From Xanthomonas citri pv. mangiferaeindicae (GTDB taxonomy: Bacteria; Pseudomonadota; Gammaproteobacteria; Xanthomonadales; Xanthomonadaceae): a stretch of 64,000 nucleotides of DNA. Positions 1 to 10,703 of this stretch are shown here, one piece after another. Numbering within the stretch: the stretch's first letter is position 1; every line of letters starts with the position of its first letter. The notes under the pieces were generated by a model. It searched no databases and was not told the DNA's origin. It worked only from the letters and a program-made list of their open reading frames with translations. The stretch spans positions 1,488,001 through 1,552,000 of the forward strand of contig CP016836.1 in the NCBI GenBank assembly GCA_002240395.1, in the 5' to 3' direction. The position numbers and the translations under genes are program-made.

Positions 1-784
1 CGGCAGCGCGGGCCTGTTCGTAGACCGGCACCAGCGACGTCGCACGTGCCTGCAGTTCGGCGATGCGGTTCTGCGGATTGGGGTGCGTCGACAGCCACTG
101 CGGCGGCTGGTTGCCGCCACTGGCGGTGATCATGTTCTGCCACAGCGCGACGGCCGCGCGCGGGTCGAACCCGGCCTTGGCCATCAACTCCTGCCCCACG
201 ACGTCCGCCTCGGTTTCCTGGGTGCGGGTACCGGGCAGCAGGAACGTCGCCTGCAGCGCCGCACCGCCGAGCTGGCTGGTCGTCTGCTGCGCGCCTTCGC
301 CGTAGCGCGAGCCGAGCAAGGCACCGGCCACGCCGAGCGCGCCCTGTGCGCCGAGCTGGCGGGTGATGCGCTCGTCGTGGTGGTTGGCGTAGACGTGGCC
401 GATCTCATGCGCGATGACGGCCGCCAGCTGATCCTGGTTCTTGGCCACGGTCAGGATCCCGGTATGCACGCCGACCTTGCCGCCGGGCAACGCAAAGGCG
501 TTGGGGTTGTCGTCCACGAACACCACCGACTCCCACTGCAGCTGCTGCCAGTTGGCAGGCAGCTCGCGCACGATGTCGGTCACGATGCAGCGCACGTAGG
601 CCTGTTGCCGGGCATCGCTGGACTGGCGGGTCTTGGCCTTGGTCTCGGCGAATGCCTCCGCCCCCATCTGGTTGAGCTGGGCCTGCGAGACGCCGCCCAC
701 ATACTGGGTGCGCCCGGTCGGCGACGTGGTGGTGGCGCAGGCGGTCAGCAGCAACGCAACGGCGGCTGCGATGGGCGCTTTCAT
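1..784 (-). CDS. M48 family zinc metalloprotease (lipoprotein), 3' end outside window
   Basis: This is probably an envelope metalloprotease that degrades misfolded or damaged periplasmic proteins. The visible 261 residues begin with a lipoprotein signal (hydrophobic stretch, then LLLTACATT). An M48 core follows with the zinc motif HEIGH and, further on, an ETEAD segment that fits the third zinc ligand region (ExxxD). The ATG at 784 sits directly before the lipobox-type signal, which supports this start. The C-terminus runs off the window at base 1. It resembles the YcaL/LoiP or Oma1-like branch of M48, but I cannot assign it more closely. It lies tail-on to gyrB across a 120-base gap. Confidence 0.85.
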   Translation of the reverse strand, partial: MKAPIAAAVALLLTACATTTSPTGRTQYVGGVSQAQLNQMGAEAFAETKAKTRQSSDARQQAYVRCIVTDIVRELPANWQQLQWESVVFVDDNPNAFALPGGKVGVHTGILTVAKNQDQLAAVIAHEIGHVYANHHDERITRQLGAQGALGVAGALLGSRYGEGAQQTTSQLGGAALQATFLLPGTRTQETEADVVGQELMAKAGFDPRAAVALWQNMITASGGNQPPQWLSTHPNPQNRIAELQARATSLVPVYEQARAA

Positions 785-904
785 GGTCGGGCTTCCCCTT
801 GCTCGATACGGATGGTCAGGGCATCCGTTGTAGTGCGGCCCGGATTAACGTTCCGTCAATCCGGGCGCACGGCCTGCACGGCGCAGGCCGCGTGGTCACG
901 GCCC

Positions 905-3340
<2,436 letters not shown>

Positions 3341-3463
3341 TCGATTCGCTGTCTGGCAGGCGCGCGGTCCGCGACGCGCAAGCGCCGCGAGGCGACATGC
3401 GGCGGTCGAACAGGCCGGCATAGAGGGCCATCATACCACCCCACCCCTGCTGCCCCCCGGGGT

Positions 3464-3479
3464 GGTTCCACGTGGAACC
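3464..3479. promoter_or_regulatory. parS-like site 1
   Basis: The 16-base perfect palindrome GGTTCCACGTGGAACC matches the general parS pattern tGTTNCACGTGNAACa, with a G/C variation at the outer ends. ParB family proteins bind such sites near oriC to load condensin and segregate the origin. It lies in the gyrB upstream region, 124 bases before the gyrB start codon, so ParB spreading could touch the gyrB promoter. Confidence 0.75.
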
Positions 3480-4113
3480 TTTGCGTTCAACGGCGTCGAA
3501 TCGCGCCGCTGGTGATCGGCGTATTGCCGGCGATCGCGGTAAGACGGAGAGACGGGAAGCGGCAGGGCGAGCGCATGCTGGGTCGAATGCGAGTCTTTGT
3601 CTAAGCCCTGACCACCGCCCCGACGCAGAGTGGCTGCCGCATAACGACCCTCTGTCGTGATCGGGCAAGCGACTGCGGTGGGACCTCAAAGCGGGATCGA
3701 CCGGGCTGCATGGGCGGGGGGCGACGCCGACAGATGCGGTGCGCGGCTTACGGTAGGGCCTACACCTGCTAGGGCACCTTCAAAGCGTCGCTGCTCTGCG
3801 TTGCCGCGCGTCCACTGTCGCTTCCAGCCGGCCGGCCAGTCGGGCGCAGGCGGCGCCATTCGCTCGCGCGATCCGCGATCGGCGTCCCTGCGCGGGCCCG
3901 GAAGCAGCGGCGTGCAGTGGCGGCGGCCACGGCGATCGCCCCGCCCCAGCCCGGGATGCGAAATGCGAGGAACGAGGCATGGGTGCTTCGAGTCGAGCAC
4001 TTGCCGCAACGACGCTGCCCCCGCGGCCATGTGTGGCACCCGATCGGGGGAAGAGGGTCGACAGCATCCCGCTTGGACAGCCGTGCACACGGCGAAGCGA
4101 AAGCGCTCGATGA

Positions 4114-4129
4114 GACTCCACGTGAAACA
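4114..4129. promoter_or_regulatory. Degenerate parS-like half site 2
   Basis: GACTCCACGTGAAACA keeps a perfect right half (GTGAAACA) but has three changes in the outer left half compared with TGTTCCAC. It sits 42 bases from the next palindrome. It is a weaker candidate for ParB binding. Confidence 0.4.
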
Positions 4130-4155
4130 CACCTCGCGCTTGGCCCACACAGCAT

Positions 4156-4171
4156 GGTTCCACGTGGAACA
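4156..4171. promoter_or_regulatory. parS-like site 3
   Basis: GGTTCCACGTGGAACA is a near-perfect palindrome with the CACGTG core and GTTCC/GGAAC flanks. Pseudomonas parS sites of this GTTCCACGTGGAAC form are known. It lies just downstream of the recF stop codon. Confidence 0.75.
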
Positions 4172-4214
4172 TCACCTGTGCGACAGGCAACCGAGGTCGC
4201 TGGGCAACTTGGGC

Positions 4215-5315
4215 TCAGCTGACGCTTTCGACCCTGCCGTGTTCCACGTGAAACACACGGGCCTCCTCCAGGAGCGCCACCGGCCAGTGCGGAGGCTGCT
4301 CCGTGCCTGTCAGCAGGACCTGCGCATCTGCAGCGTGCAGAAACTCGAGCACCTGACGCTGGTGATCACGATCGAGTTCCGAAGCGAGGTCGTCGAGTGC
4401 CACGACCGGCCAGCGTCCAGCCGCCGCGTCTGCGCAATCCGCGGCCTGTGCCAGCAGGCAGCACAAGGCGGCCTGCTTCGCCTGGCCACGCGACAGCAAG
4501 CCCTGCTCGGGCCGCGCCTCGAATCCGATCCGCCAGTCCGCGCGGTGTGGGCCGACGGACGTGTGGCCAAGCGCACGATCGCGGTCGCGCGCGACCAGCA
4601 GCGCGTCCGCCAGCGACAAGTCGTTCCTGCGCCACCCGGGCAGAAACGAGAGCGTCGCCTCGCCCAGCGCCGGCGCCAGCACCGCCGCAATCCGCTGCAA
4701 TGCCGCCTGCAGCCGGACCAGATAGGCTTCGCGGCGCAGATCGAGCGGTTGGCCCGCATCCGCAAGCTCGTGGTCCCAGGCGTCCAGCTGTGATCCCCCG
4801 ACGCCGGCCTTCAACAGCGCGTTGCGCTGGCGCAGCGCCCGCGCGTACCGCCGCCACTGCCCCAAGAAGTCATGTTCCACGTGGAACAGCCCCCAATCGA
4901 GGTAACGCCTGCGAATCTCGCTCCCCCCGGAAATCAGCGCGTGGCTGCCGGGTTCGAAGGTCACGACCATCAGCGCCGCGCATAACTCGCCGAGTTGGCT
5001 CACGGACGCACCATCCAGGCGTCCCGTCCACGCCTGCCCGCTATGGCGCAGACCCGCGCGCCGCCGATGCTCGGGGCGCGTGGGATCCGGTTCCCACTCA
5101 GCAAAGACCTCCAATGCATCGGCACCGCGCTGAATCAGGCCGTCACGGACCCGGCCGCGGAAGCTGCGGCCATAGGCCAGCAAATGCAGGCCCTCGAGTA
5201 CGCTGCTTTTGCCGGCCCCATTCGCGCCGAGCAGCAGGTTCAAGCGCGGCCCCGGCGCCAGAGAGACCGCGTCCAGGTTCCTTACGCGGCCAAGATCGAG
5301 ACGGGTGAGCTGCAC
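4215..5315 (-). CDS. recF: DNA replication and repair protein RecF
   Basis: SMC-like ATPase that helps load RecA at gaps (RecFOR pathway). The motifs are complete: Walker A GANGAGKSS near the N-terminus, AYGRSFRGRVRDGLIQRGA, the ABC-type signature LLSRGQAKQAAL, and Walker B VVALDDLASELD. The product is 366 residues from the GTG at 5315. The frame also contains an ATG at 5354, but it has no Shine-Dalgarno sequence. The GTG is preceded by AGGA, and the family N-terminus (xxLTRLDLxRxRNL) starts there. The gene carries two parS-like palindromes inside its coding frame, each translated as FHVEH: one mid-gene (4873-4888) and one near the C-terminus (4240-4255). Confidence 0.93.
   Translation of the reverse strand: MQLTRLDLGRVRNLDAVSLAPGPRLNLLLGANGAGKSSVLEGLHLLAYGRSFRGRVRDGLIQRGADALEVFAEWEPDPTRPEHRRRAGLRHSGQAWTGRLDGASVSQLGELCAALMVVTFEPGSHALISGGSEIRRRYLDWGLFHVEHDFLGQWRRYARALRQRNALLKAGVGGSQLDAWDHELADAGQPLDLRREAYLVRLQAALQRIAAVLAPALGEATLSFLPGWRRNDLSLADALLVARDRDRALGHTSVGPHRADWRIGFEARPEQGLLSRGQAKQAALCCLLAQAADCADAAAGRWPVVALDDLASELDRDHQRQVLEFLHAADAQVLLTGTEQPPHWPVALLEEARVFHVEHGRVESVS
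4240..4255. promoter_or_regulatory. parS site 4, inside recF 3' end
   Basis: TGTTCCACGTGAAACA is identical to the well-known Bacillus subtilis parS consensus. It lies in the last codons of recF and is read as part of FHVEH in the protein. It is 68 bases from site 3, so sites 2, 3 and 4 form a tight group. Confidence 0.85.
4873..4888. promoter_or_regulatory. parS-like site 5, inside recF
   Basis: TGTTCCACGTGGAACA is a perfect 16-base palindrome of the Pseudomonas parS type in the middle of recF. It is translated as FHVEH within the RecF chain. Confidence 0.8.
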
Positions 5316-5365
5316 GCAGGTCCTGTGAGGTCGGAAACGGAAAACGCCCGGCATGGCCGGGCGCT

Positions 5366-5381
5366 TGTTCCACGTGAAACA
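5366..5381. promoter_or_regulatory. parS site 6, between dnaN and recF
   Basis: TGTTCCACGTGAAACA is identical to site 4 and to the classical parS consensus. It sits in the short dnaN-recF gap, 51 bases before the chosen GTG start of recF. Confidence 0.85.
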
Positions 5382-5417
5382 TTGCGTCGGGCGGGCCCGC
5401 GCATGATAGACCGGGCG

Positions 5418-6518
5418 TCAGAGACGCAGCGGCATCACAACATGGCGGCTGCGCTCGTCCGCCGCCTCGCGCACCAGTGCCGAGGAGTTGGCATCGCGCA
5501 ACTTCAGAATCACCTGTTCGCCGCGCAGCGCCGTCAGCGCATCGAGCAGATAGTTGACGTTGAACCCGACCGCAAGCTCGTCGACCTTGGTGTCCGCCTC
5601 GACCTCTTCGTGCGCCTCTTCCTGCTCGGGGTTGTGCGCGTTGATCCGCAGCATCCCCGGCGACACCTCGACGCGCACGCCGCGGTACTTCTCGTTGGAC
5701 AGGATAGCCACGCGCTGCAGCGCGGCGCGCAGCAGTTCGCGATCCACCGCGACTTCGCGATCGGCGCCGATCGGAATCACCGCCTCGTAATCGGGGAAAC
5801 GGCCGTCGATCAGCTTGCTGGTGAACGTCACATCGTCGCGCTTGACCCGCAGGTGGTTGCGGCCAAGTTCCAGCTCCAGGATCTTGTCGCCCCCCTCGAG
5901 CAGGCGTTGCAGCTCGGTCACTCCCTTGCGCGGCAGGATGATCTGGCGCTTGGTCTGCACCGCCGTTTCGAGCTCGGTCTCGCACAGCGCCAATCGGTGG
6001 CCGTCTGTTGCCACGCAACGCAGGCGGGTCTCGCCCAGGTCGAACAGCAGGCCGTTGAGGTAGTAGCGCACATCCTGCTGCGCCATCGCAAACGCGGTCC
6101 GTTCGATCAGTTCCTTGAGTGCGGCTTCCGGCACTGCGATGCGTTCGGTCGCTTCGACCTCATCCACCGACGGGAAGTCCCCTGCCGGCAGGCTCGCCAG
6201 CGTGAAGCGGCTGCGGCCAGCCTGCACCGTGATCTTGTCGCCCGACTGCGAGATCGCGACCTTGCTGCCATCGGGCAGCGCACGAACGATGTCGAACAGC
6301 TTGCGCGCCGGAATCGTGGTCTCGCCGTTCTGCGCGTCGTCGACGGCGCGGCGCGAGACCATCTCGACTTCGAGGTCGGTACCGGTCAACGACAGCTGGC
6401 CATCCTGGACCTGGACCAGCAGGTTCGCCAGCACGGGCAGGGTCTGACGCCGCTCGACGACGTTGACGACCTGGGCCAGCGGCTTGAGCAGGGTTTCGCG
6501 TTGCAGACTGAAGCGCAT
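5418..6518 (-). CDS. dnaN: DNA polymerase III beta subunit (sliding clamp)
   Basis: The sliding clamp that tethers DNA polymerase III to DNA. The 366 residues equal the E. coli length. The N-terminus MRFSLQRETLLKPL and the C-terminal ending RHVVMPLRL (the M-P-(M/L)-R-L tail) are diagnostic. The ATG at 6518 is preceded by AGGGGA at suitable spacing. It is the second gene in the dnaA-dnaN-recF series. The long gap to dnaA (253 bases) is the likely origin, and the short gap to recF contains a parS site. Confidence 0.97.
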   Translation of the reverse strand: MRFSLQRETLLKPLAQVVNVVERRQTLPVLANLLVQVQDGQLSLTGTDLEVEMVSRRAVDDAQNGETTIPARKLFDIVRALPDGSKVAISQSGDKITVQAGRSRFTLASLPAGDFPSVDEVEATERIAVPEAALKELIERTAFAMAQQDVRYYLNGLLFDLGETRLRCVATDGHRLALCETELETAVQTKRQIILPRKGVTELQRLLEGGDKILELELGRNHLRVKRDDVTFTSKLIDGRFPDYEAVIPIGADREVAVDRELLRAALQRVAILSNEKYRGVRVEVSPGMLRINAHNPEQEEAHEEVEADTKVDELAVGFNVNYLLDALTALRGEQVILKLRDANSSALVREAADERSRHVVMPLRL

Positions 6519-6771
6519 GTCGGTGTTATCCCCTTGAGCCGTGCTTTCTTAAGATGGTTATAAATCTAAAAAAGGTGGAGCTGGAAGCAGCGAAAACCGG
6601 GTGATATCTCATTTAAGCTGCTGATTTCTAACACTATTTCCGGCCTTCAAACTCGGTGGACAGCGCCTGTGGAGAAGTGGATCAAGCTGTGGACAAGTTT
6701 GCAGGTCCGAAATTGTCCACATGCTGTCCACTGCGCGTCCCGGTGTTGTGCAGTCCCCGGATTTGCGCAGC
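6519..6771. other. Probable chromosomal origin (oriC) between dnaN and dnaA
   Basis: This intergenic stretch is markedly AT-richer than its surroundings. It holds an A/T-rich core around 6545-6580 (TTATAAATCTAAAAAAGG and neighbours), a plausible unwinding element. Next to it is a cluster of near-consensus DnaA boxes, each one mismatch from TTATCCACA or its complement: 6668-6676 (TGTGGAGAA), 6688-6696 (TGTGGACAA) and 6713-6721 (TTGTCCACA). A weaker copy lies at 6724-6732. The rpmH-dnaA gap on the other side shows no such boxes. Placement beside dnaA and the nearby parS cluster support an origin role, which is inferred. Confidence 0.7.
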
Positions 6772-8117
6772 TTACTCGCTGAGCTTGCGGATCAGCTTGT
6801 CCCAATCCTCGCGTAATTTGCCGTCGCTTTCGATCAGGGTGCGAATCTGACGGCAGGCATGCAGCACCGTCGTGTGGTCGCGACCGGCAAAGGCCTCGCC
6901 AATCTCCGGCAGGCTGTGCTCAGTCAGCTCCTTGGACAGCGCCATCGCCACCTGCCGGGGCCGCGCCAGCGAGCGCGTACGGCGCTTGGACAGCAGGTCC
7001 TTGATCTGCAGGCCGTAGTAGTCGGCGACGACCTTCTGGATGTTGGCGATGCTGATCGCCTGCTGCTGGGCGCGCAGCAGATCGCGCAGTGTCTCGGTCG
7101 CGAACTCGACGGTGATCGCCCGGCCCATGAAGTTCGCGCGTGCGGCCAGCGTATTGAGGGCGCCCTCGAGGTCGCGCACGTTCGAATGCATCTTCTTGGC
7201 CAGCAGGAACGCCACGTCGTCGGGCACCTGGGTGCCGCGCTCGGCGGCCTTGGCGAGCACGATCGCCGCGCGCGTCTCGAAGTCGGGCGGGTCGATCGCC
7301 ACCGACAGGCCCCAGGCCAGTCGCGACTTGAGCCGCGGCTCCAGGCCCTCGACCTCGCGCGGGTAGCGGTCGCAGGTCATGATGATCTGCTGCTTGCTGT
7401 CGAACAGCGTGTTGAAGGTGTGGAAGAACTCTTCCTGGGTGCGGTCCTTGCCGGCGAAGAACTGGATGTCGTCGATCAGCAGCGCATCGATCTGGCGGAA
7501 CTGGCGCTTGAACTGGTCCGACGTCTTCTCCTGGATCGACCGGAAGAATGCGCTGTAGAACTCCTCCGAGCGCAGGTACAGCACGCGCGCGCGGGGTTCT
7601 GCCGGCGCATCTCGTTGCCGGCGGCAAACATCAGGTGGGTCTTGCCCAGGCCGGTGCCGCCATAGAGCAGCAGCGGGTTGTGCGCGCGGTCGCCCGGCTT
7701 GAGCGCGGCCTGCCAGGCTGCGGCCCGGCCCATCTGGTTGCTGCGGCCTTCGACGAAGTTGTCGAAGGTGTAATGGCTGTCCATGTTGCCGGCGAACGCC
7801 TCGATCGGCGCAGCGGGCGTGCTCGCACGGGCCTCGCCGAACGGCGCGGGGGCGGCTTGCGGCGGCGGCGGTGCGGCGGCGCGCGGCAGCGACCCGACCT
7901 GCAGGCTCACCTCGTCATGGCCGGCGAAATGAGCCAGCAGCTCGCGGATGCGGGGCATGTAGCGTGCCTGCACTTCGTCGCGGACGAACGCATTCGGCGC
8001 GTACAGCACGGTGGCCTGCGCATCGGCCCGGGCCTGCAGCGGCTTGAGCCAGGTGTGGACTTCCTCGGCCGGATACTCGGCTTCGAGGCGTTGGAGGCAG
8101 CGGGGCCAGACATCCAT
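6772..8117 (-). CDS. dnaA: Chromosomal replication initiator DnaA (broken by a one-base frameshift in this sequence)
   Basis: DnaA binds the origin and opens it in an ATP-dependent way. The N-terminal frame (start ATG at 8117) covers domain I (WPRCLxRLEAE, TWLKPLQ), a proline/alanine linker, and the start of the AAA+ domain with Walker A GGTGLGKTH. The reading then shifts by one base and continues with LYLRSEEF, Walker B ALLIDDIQFF, and the C-terminal DNA-binding signature GRDHTTVLHACRQI. The break lies at the GC repeat and four-base G run near 7584-7596. Adding one C to the minus-strand CCCC run gives NPRARVLYLRSEE, a normal DnaA sequence, and a total near 449 residues. The gene is essential, so a sequencing error is the likely cause. 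Confidence 0.93.
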
Positions 8118-8267
8118 AGGGCGCGCAATCGACCAAAAAGTACGGTGCGGCCGTCGCGCAGCCGCGCGACTTCCGGCACCGGGAAAGAGGGCTGGCAGAC
8201 TACCATGTCGCTGTCGGCACTCGCCCTGCGACGCGGCGGCACGCCCGCCGCGTGTCGGAAGGCCGAC

Positions 8268-8297
8268 TTGACCGGCCCGGCACGGCGCCGCTAGAAT
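8268..8297 (+). promoter_or_regulatory. Sigma-70 promoter for rpmH
   Basis: TTGACC at 8268-8273 and TAGAAT at 8292-8297 are separated by 18 bases and lie about 40 bases before the rpmH start. Both hexamers are one or two bases from consensus. They stand out in an otherwise very GC-rich stretch. Confidence 0.65.
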
Positions 8298-8338
8298 TTC
8301 CGGTTCCTTTTCGTCGCGTTGCCCCAGAAGGCGTCACC

Positions 8339-8479
8339 ATGGCTACCAAGCGCACCTACCAACCCAGCAACCTCAAGCGCAAGCGCGACCACGGCTTCCG
8401 TGCCCGCATGGCGACTGCCGACGGCCGCAAGATCCTGGCCCGTCGCCGCGCCAAGGGCCGCAAGGTCCTCTCGGCCTAA
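8339..8479 (+). CDS. rpmH: 50S ribosomal protein L34
   Basis: Ribosomal protein of the large subunit. The 46-residue product starts MATKRTYQPSNLKRKRDHGF and ends GRKVLSA, a textbook L34 sequence of normal length. The frame is open further upstream, but ATG at 8339 is the family start. It lies divergent to dnaA and is followed 76 bases later by rnpA, the usual rpmH-rnpA pair. Confidence 0.98.
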   Translation: MATKRTYQPSNLKRKRDHGFRARMATADGRKILARRRAKGRKVLSA

Positions 8480-8555
8480 TCGCCGCCAGGATGCTTCCTG
8501 CCGGAACGGTGCGCCGCGACCCGCCGCGCGCCGTTCCGTCCACCGCGCCATCCCG

Positions 8556-8972
8556 ATGAACGCAGGTGCCCGATACCCGCGGCACATGCGCGTGCGCGCG
8601 CGTGCCGATTTCGATCGTATCTTCGCCAGCGCAACGCGAACCGCGTCGCCCTTGCTGGCCGTGCACCTGTTGCCCGAGCCCGGCCCGGCGCGTCTGGGGC
8701 TGGCGGTCTCGCGCAAGGTCGACAAGCGTGCGGTCGGCCGTAACCGCATCAAGCGCGTGCTGCGCGACCAGTTCCGGCTGCTGCAGGCCGAGTTGAAGCC
8801 CGGCAGCTATGTCGTCGTCGCCCGCCCGCCCGCGGCCGGCGCCGACAACGCCGCGCTGCGCACTGCCTTTATCTCCGCGCTGCGGCGCGCGCGCGCGTTG
8901 CCGCTGGCCGCCCCGGTCGGCACAATGCCCGCTTCCCCGATTCCATCCACGCCGGCCACGCCCGGCGCATGA
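8556..8972 (+). CDS. rnpA: Ribonuclease P protein component
   Basis: Protein subunit of RNase P, which trims the 5' leader of tRNA precursors. The 138 residues contain the family features: the phenylalanine-rich start region RVRARADFDRIF and the basic RNR-type motif (RKVDKRAVGRNRIKRVLRD). The start could also be the ATG of MRVRARADF ten codons later, since the residues before it are not conserved. The C-terminal 20 residues are Pro/Ala-rich and probably disordered. It ends 13 bases before yidC; no yidD gene lies between them. Confidence 0.93.
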   Translation: MNAGARYPRHMRVRARADFDRIFASATRTASPLLAVHLLPEPGPARLGLAVSRKVDKRAVGRNRIKRVLRDQFRLLQAELKPGSYVVVARPPAAGADNAALRTAFISALRRARALPLAAPVGTMPASPIPSTPATPGA

Positions 8973-8985
8973 GCCTGCCCGCCTG

Positions 8986-10692
8986 ATGAACCAGATCCGT
9001 ACTTTCCTGATCCTCGCCTGGCTGATGGTCGCCGTGCTGCTCTGGATGGAGTGGGGCAAGGAGAAGGCGGCTGCCGCGCAGCCGGCCCAGACCAGTGCCG
9101 CCAACGCCTCGCCGACCGTGCCGACGCCGCAGGCGCCGGGCGCCGCCGTCCCCGAGGCGCCGGCCGCGACCGCGGCGCCCACCGTGCCCGGTGCGAGTTC
9201 GGCGCCGGTGACCAGTGCCGCCGCCGCGGCGCGCCGCGTGGTGGTGCAGACCGATGTGCTGCGCGTCGTGCTTGATGGTGGCAACGTCGTCGAGGCTGAC
9301 CTGCTGACCTATCCGCAGACCCGTGACGCCGACAGCCCGCCGGTGCGCATGCTCGACACCGATCCGCTGCATTACTACGCCGCGCAGGCCGGTTGGGTCA
9401 GCGGCAACAATGCCGCGCCCAGCCACGAGGGTGCGTTCGTGCCCGAAGGCCAGGCCACGTCCTACACGCTGGCCGATGGCGAAGGCACGCTGGTGGTGCC
9501 GTTCGTGTGGACCGGTGCCGACGGCGTCACCATCCGCCGCAACTTTGTGTTCTCGCGCGCCGACTACGCGATCGAAGTGCGCGACGAGATCGTCAACGCC
9601 GGCAGCGCGCCGTGGCAGGGCTTTGCCTATCGCCAGCTGATCCGGACCGCACCTGCGGTCAAGCGCGGCATGACCAATCCCGAGTCCTACAGCCTGGTCG
9701 GTGCGACCTGGTTCGGCAGCGAGATCGGCTACAGCCGCCGCCAGCTCGGCGACTTCGAAAGCGACGGCCCGCTCAACGCGAAGGACACCCAGGTGTGGAT
9801 CGCGATGGCGCAGCACCACTTCTTCAGCGCCTGGATTCCGCGTGCCGACGATGCGAGCACGATCTCGATGCAGGTCGATCGCAGCACGGGCGCGCCGCGC
9901 TACCTGATCCGCGAGCTCGGTCCGCCGATCTCGGTCGCCGCCGGTCAGCAGGCCGCCACCAGCGCCCGGCTGTGGATCGGACCCAAGCAGGTCGACCTGA
10001 TCAAGGCGCAGGGCGTGCGTGGTCTCGACCGCGTCGTCGACTACAGCCGCTTCACCCTGTTCGCGATGCTCGGCGAAGGCCTGTTCTGGGTGCTGGCCAA
10101 GCTGCACGGCCTGATCGGCAACTGGGGCTGGTCGATCATCGGCCTGGTGCTGCTGGTGAAGCTCGCGCTCTATCCGCTGTCGGTCGCCCAGTACAAGTCG
10201 ATGGCGAAGATGCGCAAGTTCCAGCCGCGCATCGCCCAGCTCAAGGAACGCTACGGGGACGACAAGCAGAAGTTCCAGATGGCGATGATGGAGCTGTACA
10301 AGAAGGAGAAGATCAACCCGATCGGCGGCTGCCTGCCGGTGCTGCTGCAGATGCCGGTGTTCTTCGCGCTGTACTGGGTGCTGCTCGAATCGGTGGAACT
10401 GCGCCACACGCCGTGGATGCTGTGGATCCAGGATCTGACCGCGCGCGATCCCTACTTCATCCTGCCGGTGCTCAACATCGCGATCATGTGGGCGACGCAG
10501 AAGCTCACGCCGATGGTCGGCGTCGACCCGATGCAGCAGAAGATCATGCAGCTGATGCCGCTGATCTTCGGCGTGATCATGATCTTCTTCCCCTCGGGCC
10601 TGGTGCTGTACTGGGTCACCAACGGCGGCCTGGGCCTGCTGCAGCAGTGGTGGATGATCAAGCGCTACAGTGAGGCGCCGGCCAAGGCCTGA
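8986..10692 (+). CDS. yidC: Membrane protein insertase YidC
   Basis: Inserts and folds inner-membrane proteins, alone or with SecYEG. The 568-residue product has an N-terminal transmembrane segment (ILAWLMVAVLLWMEWGK), an Ala/Pro-rich linker, a large periplasmic domain (about 75-340), and the conserved C-terminal translocase domain. That domain carries SIIGLVLLVKLALYPLS, the basic cytoplasmic loop, and MPVFFALYWVLLESVELR. The length and order fit Gram-negative YidC. The ATG at 8986 directly precedes the first membrane segment. It follows rnpA closely, so the two are probably cotranscribed. Confidence 0.96.
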   Translation: MNQIRTFLILAWLMVAVLLWMEWGKEKAAAAQPAQTSAANASPTVPTPQAPGAAVPEAPAATAAPTVPGASSAPVTSAAAAARRVVVQTDVLRVVLDGGNVVEADLLTYPQTRDADSPPVRMLDTDPLHYYAAQAGWVSGNNAAPSHEGAFVPEGQATSYTLADGEGTLVVPFVWTGADGVTIRRNFVFSRADYAIEVRDEIVNAGSAPWQGFAYRQLIRTAPAVKRGMTNPESYSLVGATWFGSEIGYSRRQLGDFESDGPLNAKDTQVWIAMAQHHFFSAWIPRADDASTISMQVDRSTGAPRYLIRELGPPISVAAGQQAATSARLWIGPKQVDLIKAQGVRGLDRVVDYSRFTLFAMLGEGLFWVLAKLHGLIGNWGWSIIGLVLLVKLALYPLSVAQYKSMAKMRKFQPRIAQLKERYGDDKQKFQMAMMELYKKEKINPIGGCLPVLLQMPVFFALYWVLLESVELRHTPWMLWIQDLTARDPYFILPVLNIAIMWATQKLTPMVGVDPMQQKIMQLMPLIFGVIMIFFPSGLVLYWVTNGGLGLLQQWWMIKRYSEAPAKA

Positions 10693-10703
10693 GCACCCAC
10701 CAA

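Larger units (their letters stand above)
3341..4214. other. Long recF-gyrB intergenic region with parS-like palindromes
   Basis: These 874 bases hold no gene I can support: the open frames here lack family-like content and run over one another on both strands. The recognisable content is three parS-like palindromes, listed separately. A gap this large is unusual between recF and gyrB, which are often nearly adjacent in gammaproteobacteria. The gyrB promoter should lie in the part nearest 3341, but I could not pick it out with confidence. Confidence 0.6.

Noticed and set aside
3780..4190. 136-codon minus-strand frame in the recF-gyrB gap
   Set aside because: The only distinct segments are FHVE repeats that come from the parS palindromes. 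The rest looks random and three overlapping frames compete.
7584..7596. Programmed frameshifting in dnaA
   Set aside because: No slippery heptamer or downstream stimulator is seen, no such case is known for dnaA, and the same base-loss pattern appears in other genes.
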